Source of the DNA: Petaurus breviceps papuanus
Lineage: Eukaryota; Chordata; Mammalia; Diprotodontia; Petauridae
Reading direction: 5' to 3'
DNA: 64,000 nucleotides
Assembly: GCA_028583685.1 (NCBI GenBank)
Contig: JAMXIF010000048.1
Coordinates: forward strand, 27,369,553-27,433,552
Shown here: positions 35,822 through 46,346 of the stretch, piece by piece
Layout: every line of letters starts with the position of its first letter
How positions within the stretch are numbered: the stretch's first letter is position 1
Translations under genes and position numbers: made by a program
Notes under the pieces: model-generated
What the model was told of the DNA's origin: nothing
The model's input: the letters and a program-made list of their open reading frames with translations, nothing else
Database searches by the model: none

Positions 35822-35825
<4 letters not shown>
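35781..35825 (+). mobile_element. tRNA-type SINE (family 1), second part
   Basis: cctcaggcaagtcacttaac and ccagttgctctccaaaaagc, the SINE 3' end. Its A-rich tail runs into the microsatellite that follows. Confidence 0.9.
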
Positions 35826-35864
<39 letters not shown>

Positions 35865-35878
35865 ACTCTCTCTCTCTG

Positions 35879-35911
<33 letters not shown>

Positions 35912-35928
35912 GTCTCTCTCTGTCTCTG

Positions 35929-35961
<33 letters not shown>

Positions 35962-35970
35962 GTGTCTCTC

Positions 35971-36022
<52 letters not shown>
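35826..36022. repeat. compound microsatellite (CA)n(TC)n(TCTG)n
   Basis: Starts at the SINE tail: CA units to about 35860, interrupted TC/TCTG units to about 35975, then about 11 uninterrupted CTGT units. Growth from a SINE A-tail is the usual origin of such arrays. Confidence 0.95.
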
Positions 36023-36026
<4 letters not shown>

Positions 36027-36199
36027 CCCCCTTCTCCAGGCTGCCTTCACCAGAAGATTTATTTCTCTCTGTTACATTTTGGGTTCTGTAGCTCTAAAAT
36101 TTGTTTAGAGTAATTTTTTTACATGTATTAGAGGTGGTAGGAGCCAGAGCTATGCAGAGGCCCTGTTTCTACTCCGTCATCTTGTCTCTGCCCCCTTCT

Positions 36200-36405
36200 T
36201 CACCTGCCTTTTGAAGTTACTGCAGAAGGACCCGTTTTCCTTCTTCAATAGTAATACTCTCTGCTTTTCTCATTCCAAGCTCAGGCACATTGATGGTGTT
36301 GAACCACAAATTTGAAGGATTCCTAGGCTAAGCATGTCTTCATTCTTTTTCAAATTGACTCTCCTGACTTTCTCTGCTATACCCACCCCTGCTCAGTTCC
36401 CTGAA
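36200..36405. other. unassigned sequence
   Basis: Short gap between HAL1 copy 3 and an L1 3' end; nothing recognised. Confidence 0.5.
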
Positions 36406-36509
36406 AAGTGTTGTTCCTATGCCCAAAGGGCTATAAAAATGTGTATACCTTTTGACCTAGCAATACCACTTCTAGGGCTGTATCCCAAATAGATCATAAA
36501 AATGGGAAA

Positions 36510-36577
<68 letters not shown>

Positions 36578-37150
36578 GCGGCTCTTTTTGTGTTGGCCAA
36601 GAACTAGAAATTGAGGGCATAACCATCAATTAGAGAATGGCTTAACAAGTTGTAGTATATGAATGTAATGGCATACTATTGTCTTGTAAGAAATGAACAG
36701 ATAGGCTTTAGAAAAACCTATAAAGACTTAGATGAACTGATGCTGAGTGAAATGAGCAGAACCAGGAGAACACTGTACACAGTAACAGCCACTGTGTGTG
36801 ATGACTGACTTTGATAGACTTAGCCCTTCTCAGCAATGCAAGGACCTAAAACATTTCCAAAGGACTCTTGATAGAAAATTCCACCCACATCCAGAGAAAG
36901 AAGTATGGAGTCTCAATGCAGAGTAAAGCAGACTGTTTTCTTTTTTTTTTTTTTTTTGCTTTTGTTCTTTCTTCCATTCCTTCTAATTCTTCTTTACATC
37001 ATGACTAATGTGAAAATATGTTTAATATGAATGTATATGTATATTGTGTGCTGTCTTGGGGAGGGGGGAGGGGAGGAAAGGGGAGAAAATTTAAAACTTA
37101 TGGAAGTGAATGTTGAAAAGTAAAAATAAATAAACTAACTTAAAGAAAGA
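36406..37150 (+). mobile_element. L1 3' end (ORF2 C-terminus plus 3' UTR)
   Basis: Collinear with 17.40-18.13 kb of the full-length L1: gcccaaagggctataaaaat, ctagcaataccacttctagg, gctgagtgaaatgagcagaa, a T-rich block, a G-rich purine tract (ggggaggggggaggggagg) and an A-rich end. 5' truncated. Confidence 0.9.
36511..36572. repeat. (AT)n microsatellite
   Basis: About 30 AT units inside the ORF2 C-terminal part of the L1 fragment, where the intact copy has only ccatatgtac. Confidence 0.95.
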
Positions 37151-37940
37151 AGAAAAAGGAAAAGAAAAAACCATTTTTCCTCACTGAGATTTTTCACCAG
37201 TTTGGACACTTTCTTTTTCACTGGTGTCCAAATTTGCTAAAGTCAGAGTGTTTTGATTCTAAAAGGTGATGAAGATTGTATTCTTTAGAAATGGCTATTA
37301 TTTCTCTGCATAGAAGGCACAGTAAATAGATTTTGTCTATTTTGTCTCTCATGTAAGTAAACAAGTATCTATCTGTCCCCTCTGGATTAAACACTATATT
37401 CTGATTTGATCTTCTGTTTCTTTTTATCACCCATTTTACAAAGTTACCCCCAAAAATTTAATGTTAGAACCAAAAAAATCTGCCTAGCAACTGCTCATAT
37501 ACAAAGAAATACTGAACTGAGTGTTTGACCTTGGAGAGAGCTCCAAACAACTCTTGCAAGATTGGAGGGTGACTGTGTAGTGAGGGAGAGGAAGAAGCCC
37601 TTTCATTGTTGCCACTCATTGCATAGTGGGCATCAGCTGCATTGGCACATGGCTACCCTCACTTTGTCTTTGTTCAATGCAGTACCTGCCAAAAATACAG
37701 GGAAAAGATATGACTCTTGCTCCTCTCAGAGTAGACACAGACTGCGGGTCACATGAGATGCAGAAGAGAATGCACAATGTCAGCCTACCCACCAAGTTAC
37801 ATGATGGGCACAGTAGTGACTAGTGGAAAATGGGTTAAGTGGGGCACAGACAAAGCACTCAGTACATTTTTACTTTCTTTTACATCCACTACATTTTCCC
37901 AGGCCACCTGAAATCCTTTGGTGAGCCACATGTTCCACTA
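37151..37940. other. unassigned sequence
   Basis: About 790 bp with no repeat family or exon that I recognise. The short open frames at 37562-37823 have no features of a known protein. Confidence 0.45.
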
Positions 37941-37942
37941 GG

Positions 37943-38515
37943 GCTCCTTGGTTAGGGTGTTTTTTCCCAACACCATGATCCCCAGGGTTCCTTTTGTGGT
38001 CTTTGTACTTGCTGTAGTTTTTTCCTGTCAGGGCATGAGGTGGTCTTCTATCTCTCCTCAGGATTCCTTAATCAGGATTCTGGGTGGTCTCTATTCCACA
38101 CAACACACTTGATTATGACACTGGGTAGTCTTTGACTTCTTTGGAGCTTCTTTGATTTGGGAGTTAGTTGATTTTCTGTCACCTCTATGGCTTCCTAGAT
38201 CCAGGAATTGAGTTATCTTCTGTCTTGCCTGGGCCTTCCTTGATTCGCATGCTATATATTCTTTTCTCTTCTGAGGTTCTTCTCAGAGCTCTGGGTTGTC
38301 TTCTGTTCCTTTGGCACTTTCCCAGTAAGGGTGCTCTGCCATTTCCCCCTAGGACTTCTCAAGTTAAAGTTTTTCTCCTTCTCTTCTTTCTGGAGCTTCC
38401 CCAGTCATATTGCTGGGTGGTCTCCTTTGCCTTTGGAGCTTCCTTGATTAGGGTGCCAGGTGGTCTCCGTACTCCTCAGGGTTCTTTCTCCAGTCAATGT
38501 ACTACCTAAAATTTC
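37943..38515. repeat. degenerate minisatellite, unit about 42 bp
   Basis: About 13 diverged tandem units, each like ttccttgattagggtgctgg followed by gtggtcttctgttcctttgg and agc. The clearest are near 38060-38100, 38395-38440 and 38440-38485. The plus-strand frame 38168-38509 is a by-product of the unit length being close to a multiple of three. Confidence 0.75.
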
Positions 38516-38764
38516 CTTTCAGTCTAATTACCTGTTTTCATGTTAGCTTCTTTGTCAGGAGTCCTCTTTAATGTCTGCAGTTTCTGGCTCTGTTTTGTGT
38601 AGTTCTGAGGTAGATGAATGATTGAAATTTCTCTTGTTTTGGTCATTCAATTTGGTGTTCCTTTTTTAGATCATTACTGGCATGTAAATGGAAGAATTGG
38701 GTTCCTTGTGTTACCTACTTCTTTCTATCTTAATTGAAAGAGCAAATGTGGAATATGTTCAACT
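38516..38764. other. unassigned sequence
   Basis: Nothing recognised between the minisatellite and the L3/CR1 element. Confidence 0.5.
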
Positions 38765-39620
38765 TTCTGCGCCATATTTTAGGAAGGTTGTTGACAAGCC
38801 AGAGAGTGTCCAGAGAAGAGCAACCAATTTGATAAAAGAACTAGAGACTGTGACTTAAAAGATTAGTTGAAGAAATTAGGATTGTTTAGCCTAAAGTAGA
38901 GTAGTCTTGTGGGCTGACTGAAGGAGGGAGTAGGGCATTGGAGCTTGTGATAGTAATGGCATTTAAAGACAGAATTATCAAGACATTAACAGATCAAGTA
39001 GACAGCTTTCCAAACTGTCCAACCATTACATCCATACCCAGTCAACATCTGGGTTTCCACATCTGGGTTTTTCAAAGCCGGGGGTCTCTCAACAGCGGCT
39101 TCCCAGAATTCAGATCAAATCACAGAACACTTCTCAAAGTGAGTCCCAAAACAAAGCTACACATCAGGGCTTATATAGCCTTCTCCTGGCTCAGAGAATG
39201 TAACAACCTTATTGACTCACTGGCCAATCAAGAAGTATCTCCTGAAAAACAAGCCTCCCTCCTCAGGCTTCAGGTGCATTTTAGCCTAGGGGCAGGGAAG
39301 ATCTTCCAAATTTGCATTCCCATTACAGAGCTGTCTTCAGGTATTTGAAGTGCCATGATATGCAATAAGGAATAGGCCTTTTCTTGGCCTCATTGGGCAG
39401 AACAAGGAGCACTAGGTAGAAATTAGAGTAGCAGATTTCAGTCCCAATTAAGTAAAATCTTCTTTATAATCAGAGTTATTTAAAAGTGCATTGGAATGGC
39501 TTTTAGGAGGTAATGAGTTATCATCATCACTGGAAGACTTTAAGCTGAAGCTTGGTCATTACTTGTTAAGAATATTAAGGAAGGCTACATGTGAAAATAC
39601 ATTTCATGAGACCACAAAGA
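38765..39620 (+). mobile_element. L3/CR1 LINE 3' region, split by an LTR fragment
   Basis: Sense L3/CR1: agagagtgtccagagaagag, agaaattaggattgtttagc, then (after the LTR) gagctgtcttcaggtatttg, attgggcagaacaaggagca and taagctgaagcttggtcatt. These are the conserved 3' blocks in the right order. Confidence 0.8.
38968..39327 (-). mobile_element. partial LTR, same family as 35277-35780
   Basis: Aligns along its length with the LTR at 35277-35780 (ttccaaactgtccaaccatt, tcacagaacacttctcaaag, gggcttatatagccttctcc, gcctaggggcagggaagatc) and ends at the same TGTAATGG terminus (minus strand). It covers roughly 70 percent of the complete copy and is broken. It lies inside the L3/CR1 relic. Confidence 0.85.
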
Positions 39621-39799
39621 GTTAAGAATTATCCCTTAAAAGCTTACCCACATTGATGAATTAATAGATACTTGAAGTATTAAAGCACATATGGGCATTT
39701 GCTCTCACAAAAGGCTTTATGATTTCAAAGCTCTTGTCTCATGTGATCTTAATATTAATGACAATAATAGCTAAGTCCTTTTGTTGTAGCTCCACTGCT

Positions 39800-39862
39800 C
39801 TTTATCACATGTACCACTTACACAGTAAATGTTTAATAAATGCTTGTTGACTAACTGAATAG
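39800..39862 (+). mobile_element. short L2 tail fragment
   Basis: gtaaatgtttaataaatgct and tgttgactaactgaatag match the L2 3' terminus. Confidence 0.55.
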
Positions 39863-39984
39863 AATGGGACAAATTGGGAATAGAGGCAGAAATGGAAAAG
39901 GATGGCATTATTGGGTGAGGAAACAACATAATTAAAGAAGGCTTAGAGGTACAATAGTTCTAAATATTTTTCCAGTTTTGCTTG

Positions 39985-40250
39985 AATATAGAGCTCATGG
40001 GAAAATAATGTAAGACTGGGTACATTTCAGGCCAGATATTAAGGGCCTTGAATGCCAGTTTCAGGAGTTCAGACTATTTGGTTAAATAAATGGGGAGCCA
40101 CTGAAAGTTTCCGAGTAGGAAAGTGATGTCCTGTGACCAGAAAAGGATGTGATGCAGTAAGATCAATTCAGCTTGTGAAAAGAGGTGACTTTGTGGAGGT
40201 GTTTCCATGGCATCAGTTTATAGAATGAGTTATTTTGAACAAGGTATATG
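39985..40250 (-). mobile_element. L2 LINE ORF2 fragment
   Basis: Antisense L2: gggccttgaatgccagtttc, gggagccactgaaagtttcc, gtaggaaagtgatgtcctgt. Confidence 0.7.
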
Positions 40251-41320
40251 AATACATAGTGATATAAAGCCAAAAAGGAACCTTGTATTTGGCATAGTAT
40301 CAAGGCTTGTTTGCTTAATTTACCACACTTGAAAATGAAGTGTCGGGAAAATTTGGGATTAAATTTATCAAAATGGAAAGAACACTAAAGTACTGTGTTT
40401 TGAATTCCCTGACTACCTGTTTGACACCTTGATTTAGTCCATATTCTAACAATTTATATTGCTTCCTTCCAACTCTAGTGGCCTAGGGCCCTTTCCAGTT
40501 TTATCATTCTTTGTTTAAAGGTTCCTTCTGTCTCCAAAGTTCTAGGATTCTCTGGAATGACTCAATGAAGAGTTCACTTGACCATTCTTCAAAACAACTG
40601 AGCAAGAGATTATTGCCCTGGGGAGGGGAAATTCCAAGAAAGGGAAAGAAAAAATGTTTAGGTATCTTGACAGAGTAGAAATGAATTCTTGGGCATAGCT
40701 CCATTTTGAGTATTACAAGTGTCTACCACAGAAGTGTAATTGGATTCTCTTGGTTCCAAAAATAGAGAAATAAAGGCTTAGGTTCAAAGGGCAATGTTGG
40801 CTGAATCCTTTAATAGTAAAGCCTGAAGCTGATCAACACGCACAGATGTTACTATGGAGATTTGTGTATGTGAGCCAGTGTATGTATGTTGAAGCTTACA
40901 AGTGTGAAAAAGTTGCTATAATAGACTGAAACTATATAAAAGTGGAAGACAGTAGAACATTTTTATCCCCACAAGGTAGAGTGATGCATTAGAACTTGCA
41001 AGGGGCAGAGTCAAGAATTATGCAAGAGAAATTCCCAAAAGTTCCTTACCGTGCTTTGTACTTTTTTTCCTCTTGCTACCCTTTTCTTTCTTTTTTCCTT
41101 TTGGAGAATGTATAGAACATCATAGAATCATGGAATTTTCAGGCTAGAACTGTGGTTGTAAAAAAATTCAGGAGAGGTGGGAAACAGCTGAGTATGTTTT
41201 AATCTCTTCACAAAGGTGATAATAATAAAGCCATTTCAAAGCATAGGTGGGTTGGATGTCAACTGGCAGAAAAAGGAGAGCAGCTCCCTTTCAGATAGAA
41301 TATTCTGTGTCCTAAGTTTG
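40251..41320. other. mostly unassigned; possible MIR near 40.35-40.56 kb
   Basis: A weak sense MIR-like tail (ggccctttccagttttatca) lies near 40490. The rest shows no recognisable repeat or exon. Confidence 0.4.
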
Positions 41321-41324
41321 CAAG

Positions 41325-41690
41325 GCAGTACAGTATAGTGGATTTGTAGTGAGAGACCTGAGTTTTTGTCCTGGATCCAACATTTGCTATCTGTGAAACT
41401 AAATTTAAGTCGCTTACCTTTCTAATACTCGAGTTTCCTTTTAGCAATGTCAGGAGAATAATTTGTTTTTGACCTTCAAAGCCCTATGGAAAAGGAAGGA
41501 GTTATTATTATAAGGTCCCTCCCAGTTCTAAGATTCTGTGTTCTAAAAATCCATGTTCTGAGGTTTCTTCCAGCTGTAGCATTCTCTATTCTGAGCTTCC
41601 TTCCATTTCTGGTATTCTGTGTGCTAACAATCTATGTTTCTAGGTCCCTTCTAGTTCTACAATCCTATGCTCCCTATGGTTTACAAGGGA
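41325..41690 (+). mobile_element. MIR-family SINE with repeated tail
   Basis: Sense MIR (gcagtacagtatagtggatt, gagagacctgagtttttgtc) followed by about four diverged repeats of its tail motif (ggtccctcccagttctaaga, ggtttcttccagctgtagca, gcttccttccatttctggta, ggtcccttctagttctacaa). Confidence 0.65.
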
Positions 41691-41930
41691 ACACACTGTA
41701 TTTCTGCCTCTTCTCATTCTAATGAGGTCTTTTAAAAATATATCAAAAGAAATTCTAATCGCATAATCTTCACATTTCAAAGGAGTGTGTATTTATTATG
41801 AAAACTACTGATTCATTAGGAAGGTCTCCTGATTCAAAAAGCAACAGCTGCTTTTAGTTAGAATAAACCCCGTCATGTCTCATACCCCCTCTTGCTTTGA
41901 GGGGAAGCTTAATGTTTAGCTAATTCTGAG
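41691..41930. other. unassigned sequence
   Basis: Nothing recognised. Confidence 0.5.
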
Positions 41931-41932
41931 TT

Positions 41933-42396
41933 TCATTTTCTCCCTTCCCTCTCCCTCTCTTCCTTTTCCTCTCTTTCTCTCCCTCTTTTCCTCTCCCCTT
42001 CCTTTCCCTCTCTCCCTCTCCCTCTTCCCCATTCTTCTTCCCCCTCCGCTTACACTCCCTCTTTCCCTTTTCCACCTTCCCCCTTTCCTCTCTCCCCTTT
42101 CGTCTTTTTTGTTCCCCTCCTCTTACTATCCCCTTCTCCTCCATTCCTCTCAGCTTTTCTCTTCACCCTTTCTCTTCCCTCCCCCTCCTCTCTTCCCTCT
42201 TTCCCTTCTCTTCCTCTTCCCCCTCCCTCTGCTCTTTCCCTCTCTTCCCTCCTTCTCTCTTCACCTCTCTGTCCATCTCTTTTTCCTTTCTCCTTTTTTC
42301 ATTCCTTCCTCTCCTTTTCTTCCTCTCTTTCCCCTCTCACTTTCTTCTGTTTTCTCCATCCCTCCTTCCTTCCCTCTTCTTCCTTTCCTTCTCCAA
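41933..42396. repeat. polypyrimidine (CT-rich) tract of about 460 bp
   Basis: Almost only C and T on the plus strand (cttcctttccctctctccct and similar). The open frames on both strands over it are composition artefacts. Confidence 0.95.
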
Positions 42397-42875
42397 ATAG
42401 CAAAGTTTGATTGCTTCTCAACAAAACAAAATAAAACAAAACAACTCCTTTAATGGATTTTTTTTAGAATCACAAAAGCTAATAAAACTCCTCTGATGAT
42501 CTTTTATTATTGGCATTCAGCAGGGACAGAGAAGTGAATACTATAGCAATCAAGAAAAAGAAGTTGAGGCCCATTGTATATGAAGTACAATAATTGAAAG
42601 TCAGCAAGCATTTTTGAGTCTATTGTAGGTCCTTAAATGAAACTACAGCATACGTTTCCATAAGCAGAAGGAGCTTTTTTTGGCGGGGGAAAAACACATA
42701 GTTGTATTTTTATACCAAATCTGTTTGAATGGTTGCACAGAGGAGATGGATGAGTGTAGAAATGTGCATTCAAATAGATTTCTACGATTGGTTTGTAATG
42801 ACCTGATTCTGTTTCATCTTTATGTGATTTACTATTTCATTTCCCTCATGTACATTTGTGGACCCATCAAAGAGG
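42397..42875. other. unassigned sequence
   Basis: Contains an aaaca/aaata-rich patch at 42421-42445. Nothing else recognised. Confidence 0.5.
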
Positions 42876-42877
42876 AG

Positions 42878-42985
42878 TACAGTGGGAAAAAGGCACCAGA
42901 TTTGGAGTCAAAGGATCTTGTTTCTAATCCTGCCTTTTCTAACTTAGCACCTGTGTGAACATTGGCAATTTTGTAATTATTGAGT
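42878..42985 (+). mobile_element. MIR fragment
   Basis: Sense MIR head and core start: accagatttggagtcaaagg, cacctgtgtgaacattggca. Confidence 0.6.
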
Positions 42986-43154
42986 CTTTTGGCAAGGTTT
43001 TTTTGTATTCCTAGTGCTTAGCACAGGAATGTTCAGGGATCCATTTATGTATTGTGCAAAATGCACTCTGCTAGTCTTCCTTCAGGCTACTAGGGTGAGT
43101 GAGCCTAGATCTCCTGATTCAAAGTCCAGTGTTATTTTCATTAAAACTATACTG

Positions 43155-43345
43155 AGAAGGCAACATACTACAGTGGAAAAAAACAGCATGGGACTAGGAA
43201 TCAGCAACCCTCAGTTAAGGACTTCAGATCTGCTGTTTACTAGCCTTAAGGCCTTGGACAAGTCACTTTCTCTTAGTCCTTAATTTCCTCACCTGTAAAA
43301 TGAGGAGGTTGGATAAAGTTCCTTTTAACTCTGACAGCATGAGTT
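43155..43345 (+). mobile_element. MIR-family SINE
   Basis: Sense and nearly complete: acagtggaaaaaaacagcat, ggccttggacaagtcacttt, cacctgtaaaatgaggaggt, gttccttttaactctgacag. Confidence 0.85.
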
Positions 43346-44098
43346 TAGTGATTCAGCAGCTGATATAGTGAACTGTAACTAAAACTCGAAGAGCATATAT
43401 GCTGATGTTATGTAATATTATTATTTTGTGACAAATTCATATTTTATTTTCCAGTTTATATTTTATAGTTATCTTATAGCTTTCATTCTATGCTTTTTCC
43501 TATGGATTGCAGAGTTCTTTCTTCACAATTGCAGTATTAACTTCTTTCTCCATCATGAAGGAAAGTAGCATATTACTCTTCTCTTTTTAGAAAGAAGGAA
43601 GCAGAGTCTTAGAGAACAGAATGACTTTGTCCAAGTCCAGCAGGCCAAGAAGCATTATTCTTTGGTCACCCAGCAGAACTTGTATTTGAGTAACCATGAG
43701 TGACAGGGAACTACTTTTTAGACAAGTAAAAATTAAGTTAAAAATAACTAAAATGTTAGCTTAAATGTGTTTGCCCTAATTACAGAAGTTTGCTCTATAT
43801 GACTTTATGAGAACATACTAATTTTGTAGGCTTAAAGTCTTGCCCAGTTAAGTCATTACCTGTAGTCTTCTGGGTGTCCTCAGTTAAGAAAGTATATTGA
43901 AGTATTTGAAGTTTTAACTTCATTGAGCAGTGGCTGAAAAAACCTGGCAAAGTTATGTTTGCTGTACTTTTCTCTTTGCTTTCTTTTGTCTTTGAAATGA
44001 AAAGAAATTTCTGTCTTTTGGCTAGTGATGTTTCAGTGAAAATTAATTCTTTTAATAATCTCTGTGAACCATAGGACAATCAAGTGTGATGGGCAATT
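43346..44098. other. mostly unassigned; weak antisense MIR at 43575-43690
   Basis: The MIR-like piece reads agtcttagagaacagaatga and ccaagtccagcaggccaaga. The rest, including the 94-codon minus-strand frame at 43795-44079, has no recognisable feature. Confidence 0.45.
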
Positions 44099-44099
44099 T

Positions 44100-44560
44100 T
44101 CAACAATTCAGTTCAACAAACATGTGTTAATAAGCAATATACTCTCTGAAAGTCACTGCGTCCTGCACTAGGGAAGTAAATTTAATTAAACTTTTATTAA
44201 ACACCTACTATATATACATGACACCATACTCAGTTCTAGGGCTATAAAGATGCATCAGGACAGTCTTTGCTTTTAGATGTTAAGTTTATTAGAGGAGAGA
44301 AATGTACTGAAATAATGTAATACAAGTAGTAATGCAAATTATAGGCATGAATGCTATGGTGAAAAGTATGCTAGCATCTCGGATATAGGAAGCTTGGACT
44401 AGTCCATCAGTTAATAAGCATTATGCTAAGCACAATACAGTACAAATACAAGCAAAAAATAAAAATATGAGCAAAAAGACAGTCCTCGCTCCCAAATAGC
44501 TTACATTCTAATGGAGAAAAAACACAGAAAAGAGGAGCTGAAAAGCTGATGTGGGGAAGT
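44100..44560 (-). mobile_element. L2 LINE 3' ends (two or three pieces)
   Basis: Antisense L2 tails: ttattaaacacctactatat then tagatgttaagtttattaga; and near 44465 agacagtcctcgctcccaaa with atagcttacattctaatgga. Confidence 0.65.
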
Positions 44561-44689
44561 GCCTTGGGAAGGATATGGTGGCTAAATTTTGATAATGAAG
44601 AATGGCTAGTGGTCTGGGTCTCTTCCCAAAATGGAGGTTCTGGGAAGAACTCCTCAGTGGGAGAAGGGGACTGTGGGGCAGAGGCAGAT

Positions 44690-44990
44690 GAGGCATTGTG
44701 GAATCTTGGATCCAACTGCTTATGGATAAAATACAAATTCTTCAGCTTGCGATTTAAGATCCTCCATAATCAGATTCCATTCTACCTAACTAGCCTTATT
44801 TCCTATTGCTCCCCTTCACGTCTACCACATTCTATCCAAACTGCACCACCAACTTTTCACTGAATTAAATGTTCCATCTGTTGATCTCCATAAATTCTCA
44901 CAGACTTTAACCCATTCATGGAATGTCTTTTCCTCCACATCTCCACTTCTTACATCCTTACCCTCCTTCTAAGCTTAATTACTTTGGGGG
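44690..44990 (+). mobile_element. L2 LINE ORF2 C-terminal fragment
   Basis: Sense L2: ggataaaatacaaattcttc, gatttaagatcctccataat, ctaactagccttatttccta, then a tail block. No long frame. Confidence 0.65.
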
Positions 44991-45131
44991 TGGAGGAAGA
45001 GGGAAGTCTTCATGAAGAAAGAGTCAATGTGCATAATCTCTTGAAGCCAGAAGAACAACAGGATTGGGGAATTTAGTTTGTGATGTCTAGAAGCTCAATT
45101 CAACTCAACAAACATTTAAAAATCATCTACT

Positions 45132-45285
45132 GGGGTGGCTAGGTGGCACATTGAGTAGAGTACCAGCCCTGGAGACAGGAAGAACTTGAGTTCAAATCCA
45201 GCCTCAGACACTTGATACACTTACTAGCCATGTGACCTTGGATAAATCACTTAACCCCAACTGCCCTGCAGACTATAGAGGAAAA
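45132..45285 (+). mobile_element. tRNA-type SINE (family 1)
   Basis: ggggtggctaggtggcacat head, ctcagacacttgatacactt, ccatgtgaccttggataaat. Its 3' end has little A-tail left. Confidence 0.85.
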
Positions 45286-46207
45286 TATATCATGTATTCT
45301 AATAAAGTCAGTCTTTGTGTATAGTATATATTTTTTTAACAGAACTAAAGTGTAGGCTTGGATGATGACCTATGCAAATGCATATAGGCAGGTGATGGAA
45401 GGTCTTGTTTGGAGAGCAGCTAGTAGTTCAGTTTGGATGGAATAGAAATAACATTACAAAGTTAGATGGCTGCCACATTGTTCAGGGCTTTGAATGATAT
45501 TCTGAGGAATTTACATTTTATCTGAGAGGTATTACGGATGCCTGTGAAAGTTTTTGAGCAGGTAACTGTCTTGGTTATACCTTATCTTAGGAAGATTTTT
45601 TTTTTTTGGTCAACTGTGTAGAGTGATTGGTTGCAAGTAAAGAGATCAATTGGAAAGTTATTACAGTAGTCTAGGCAAGTCATGATGGGAGTCTGAACTG
45701 TTGGTGGTAGTGTGGGTAGAGAGAAAGGGAACCATGTGGAAATGTTGTGGATGCAGGATCACAAATCATGCAACTTGTCAGTGATTCCTTCAACCAAAAT
45801 AAGGAAAATCGGAACAGAGGCAGGTTTAAAGGGAGAGATAATCAGTTTGATTTTGGACTTTTAGACTGAGATACTGATAGAACATATAAGTGATATCTCT
45901 AGTAGTTGAAGGTGAAGGACTAGAGTTGAGGATAGAGATTAAGGGTAAATAGATTTGGCATAGCATAGCATAATAATGTAGACTTAACTCATGGAAGCAA
46001 ATGAAAGTACTGCTGAAGAAAGTGGATAGATGAAAGCAAAAGACCCCAGGACAGAACCTTAGGTAACATCTACCTTGCAGAGGAGAGAAATGGATAATGA
46101 TCTACCAGAGGAAGCTAAGGAGGAGTCAAATCAGTAAGAGATAAACTGATGAGAACTATGTCATGGAAGCCATGGGAATATAAGATGATATCAGAAGTAA
46201 GATATGG

Positions 46208-46346
46208 CTGCTGAATAGAGCACTGGCCCTGGAGTCAGGAGGACCTGAGTTCAAATCTGGCCTCAGACATTTAACACAAAAACTAGCTGTGTGACCTCGG
46301 GCAAGTCACTTAACCCCAGTTGCCCTCCAAAAAGCAAAAAAAAAAA
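46208..46346 (+). mobile_element. tRNA-type SINE (family 1), 5' truncated
   Basis: Begins ctgctgaatagagcactggc and ends in poly(A). Flanked by exact 12-bp duplications, agtaagatatgg, at 46196-46207 and 46347-46358. Confidence 0.95.

Noticed and set aside
35592-36113. 173-codon plus-strand frame
   Set aside because: It runs across an antisense LTR, a SINE tail and a TC/TCTG array; it is a chance frame, not a gene.
38168-38509. 113-codon frame with repeated hydrophobic blocks
   Set aside because: It follows the ~42-bp minisatellite unit, which is nearly a multiple of three; no start context or homology.
35277-39327. A provirus bounded by the two LTR copies
   Set aside because: The left LTR is enclosed within one SINE on both sides and the right one within an L3/CR1, so each is a separate insertion; nothing retroviral lies between.
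38938-39348. 136-codon plus-strand frame
   Set aside because: It crosses a partial antisense LTR and has no protein features.
41920-42453. Open frames over the CT-rich tract (KRKRGRGKGE-type and SSPFLFPPPP-type)
   Set aside because: Composition artefacts of a polypyrimidine tract.
42680-43283. Frames of 92 and 89 codons as possible host exons
   Set aside because: They overlap two MIR copies, lack supported splice contexts, and show no recognisable domain.
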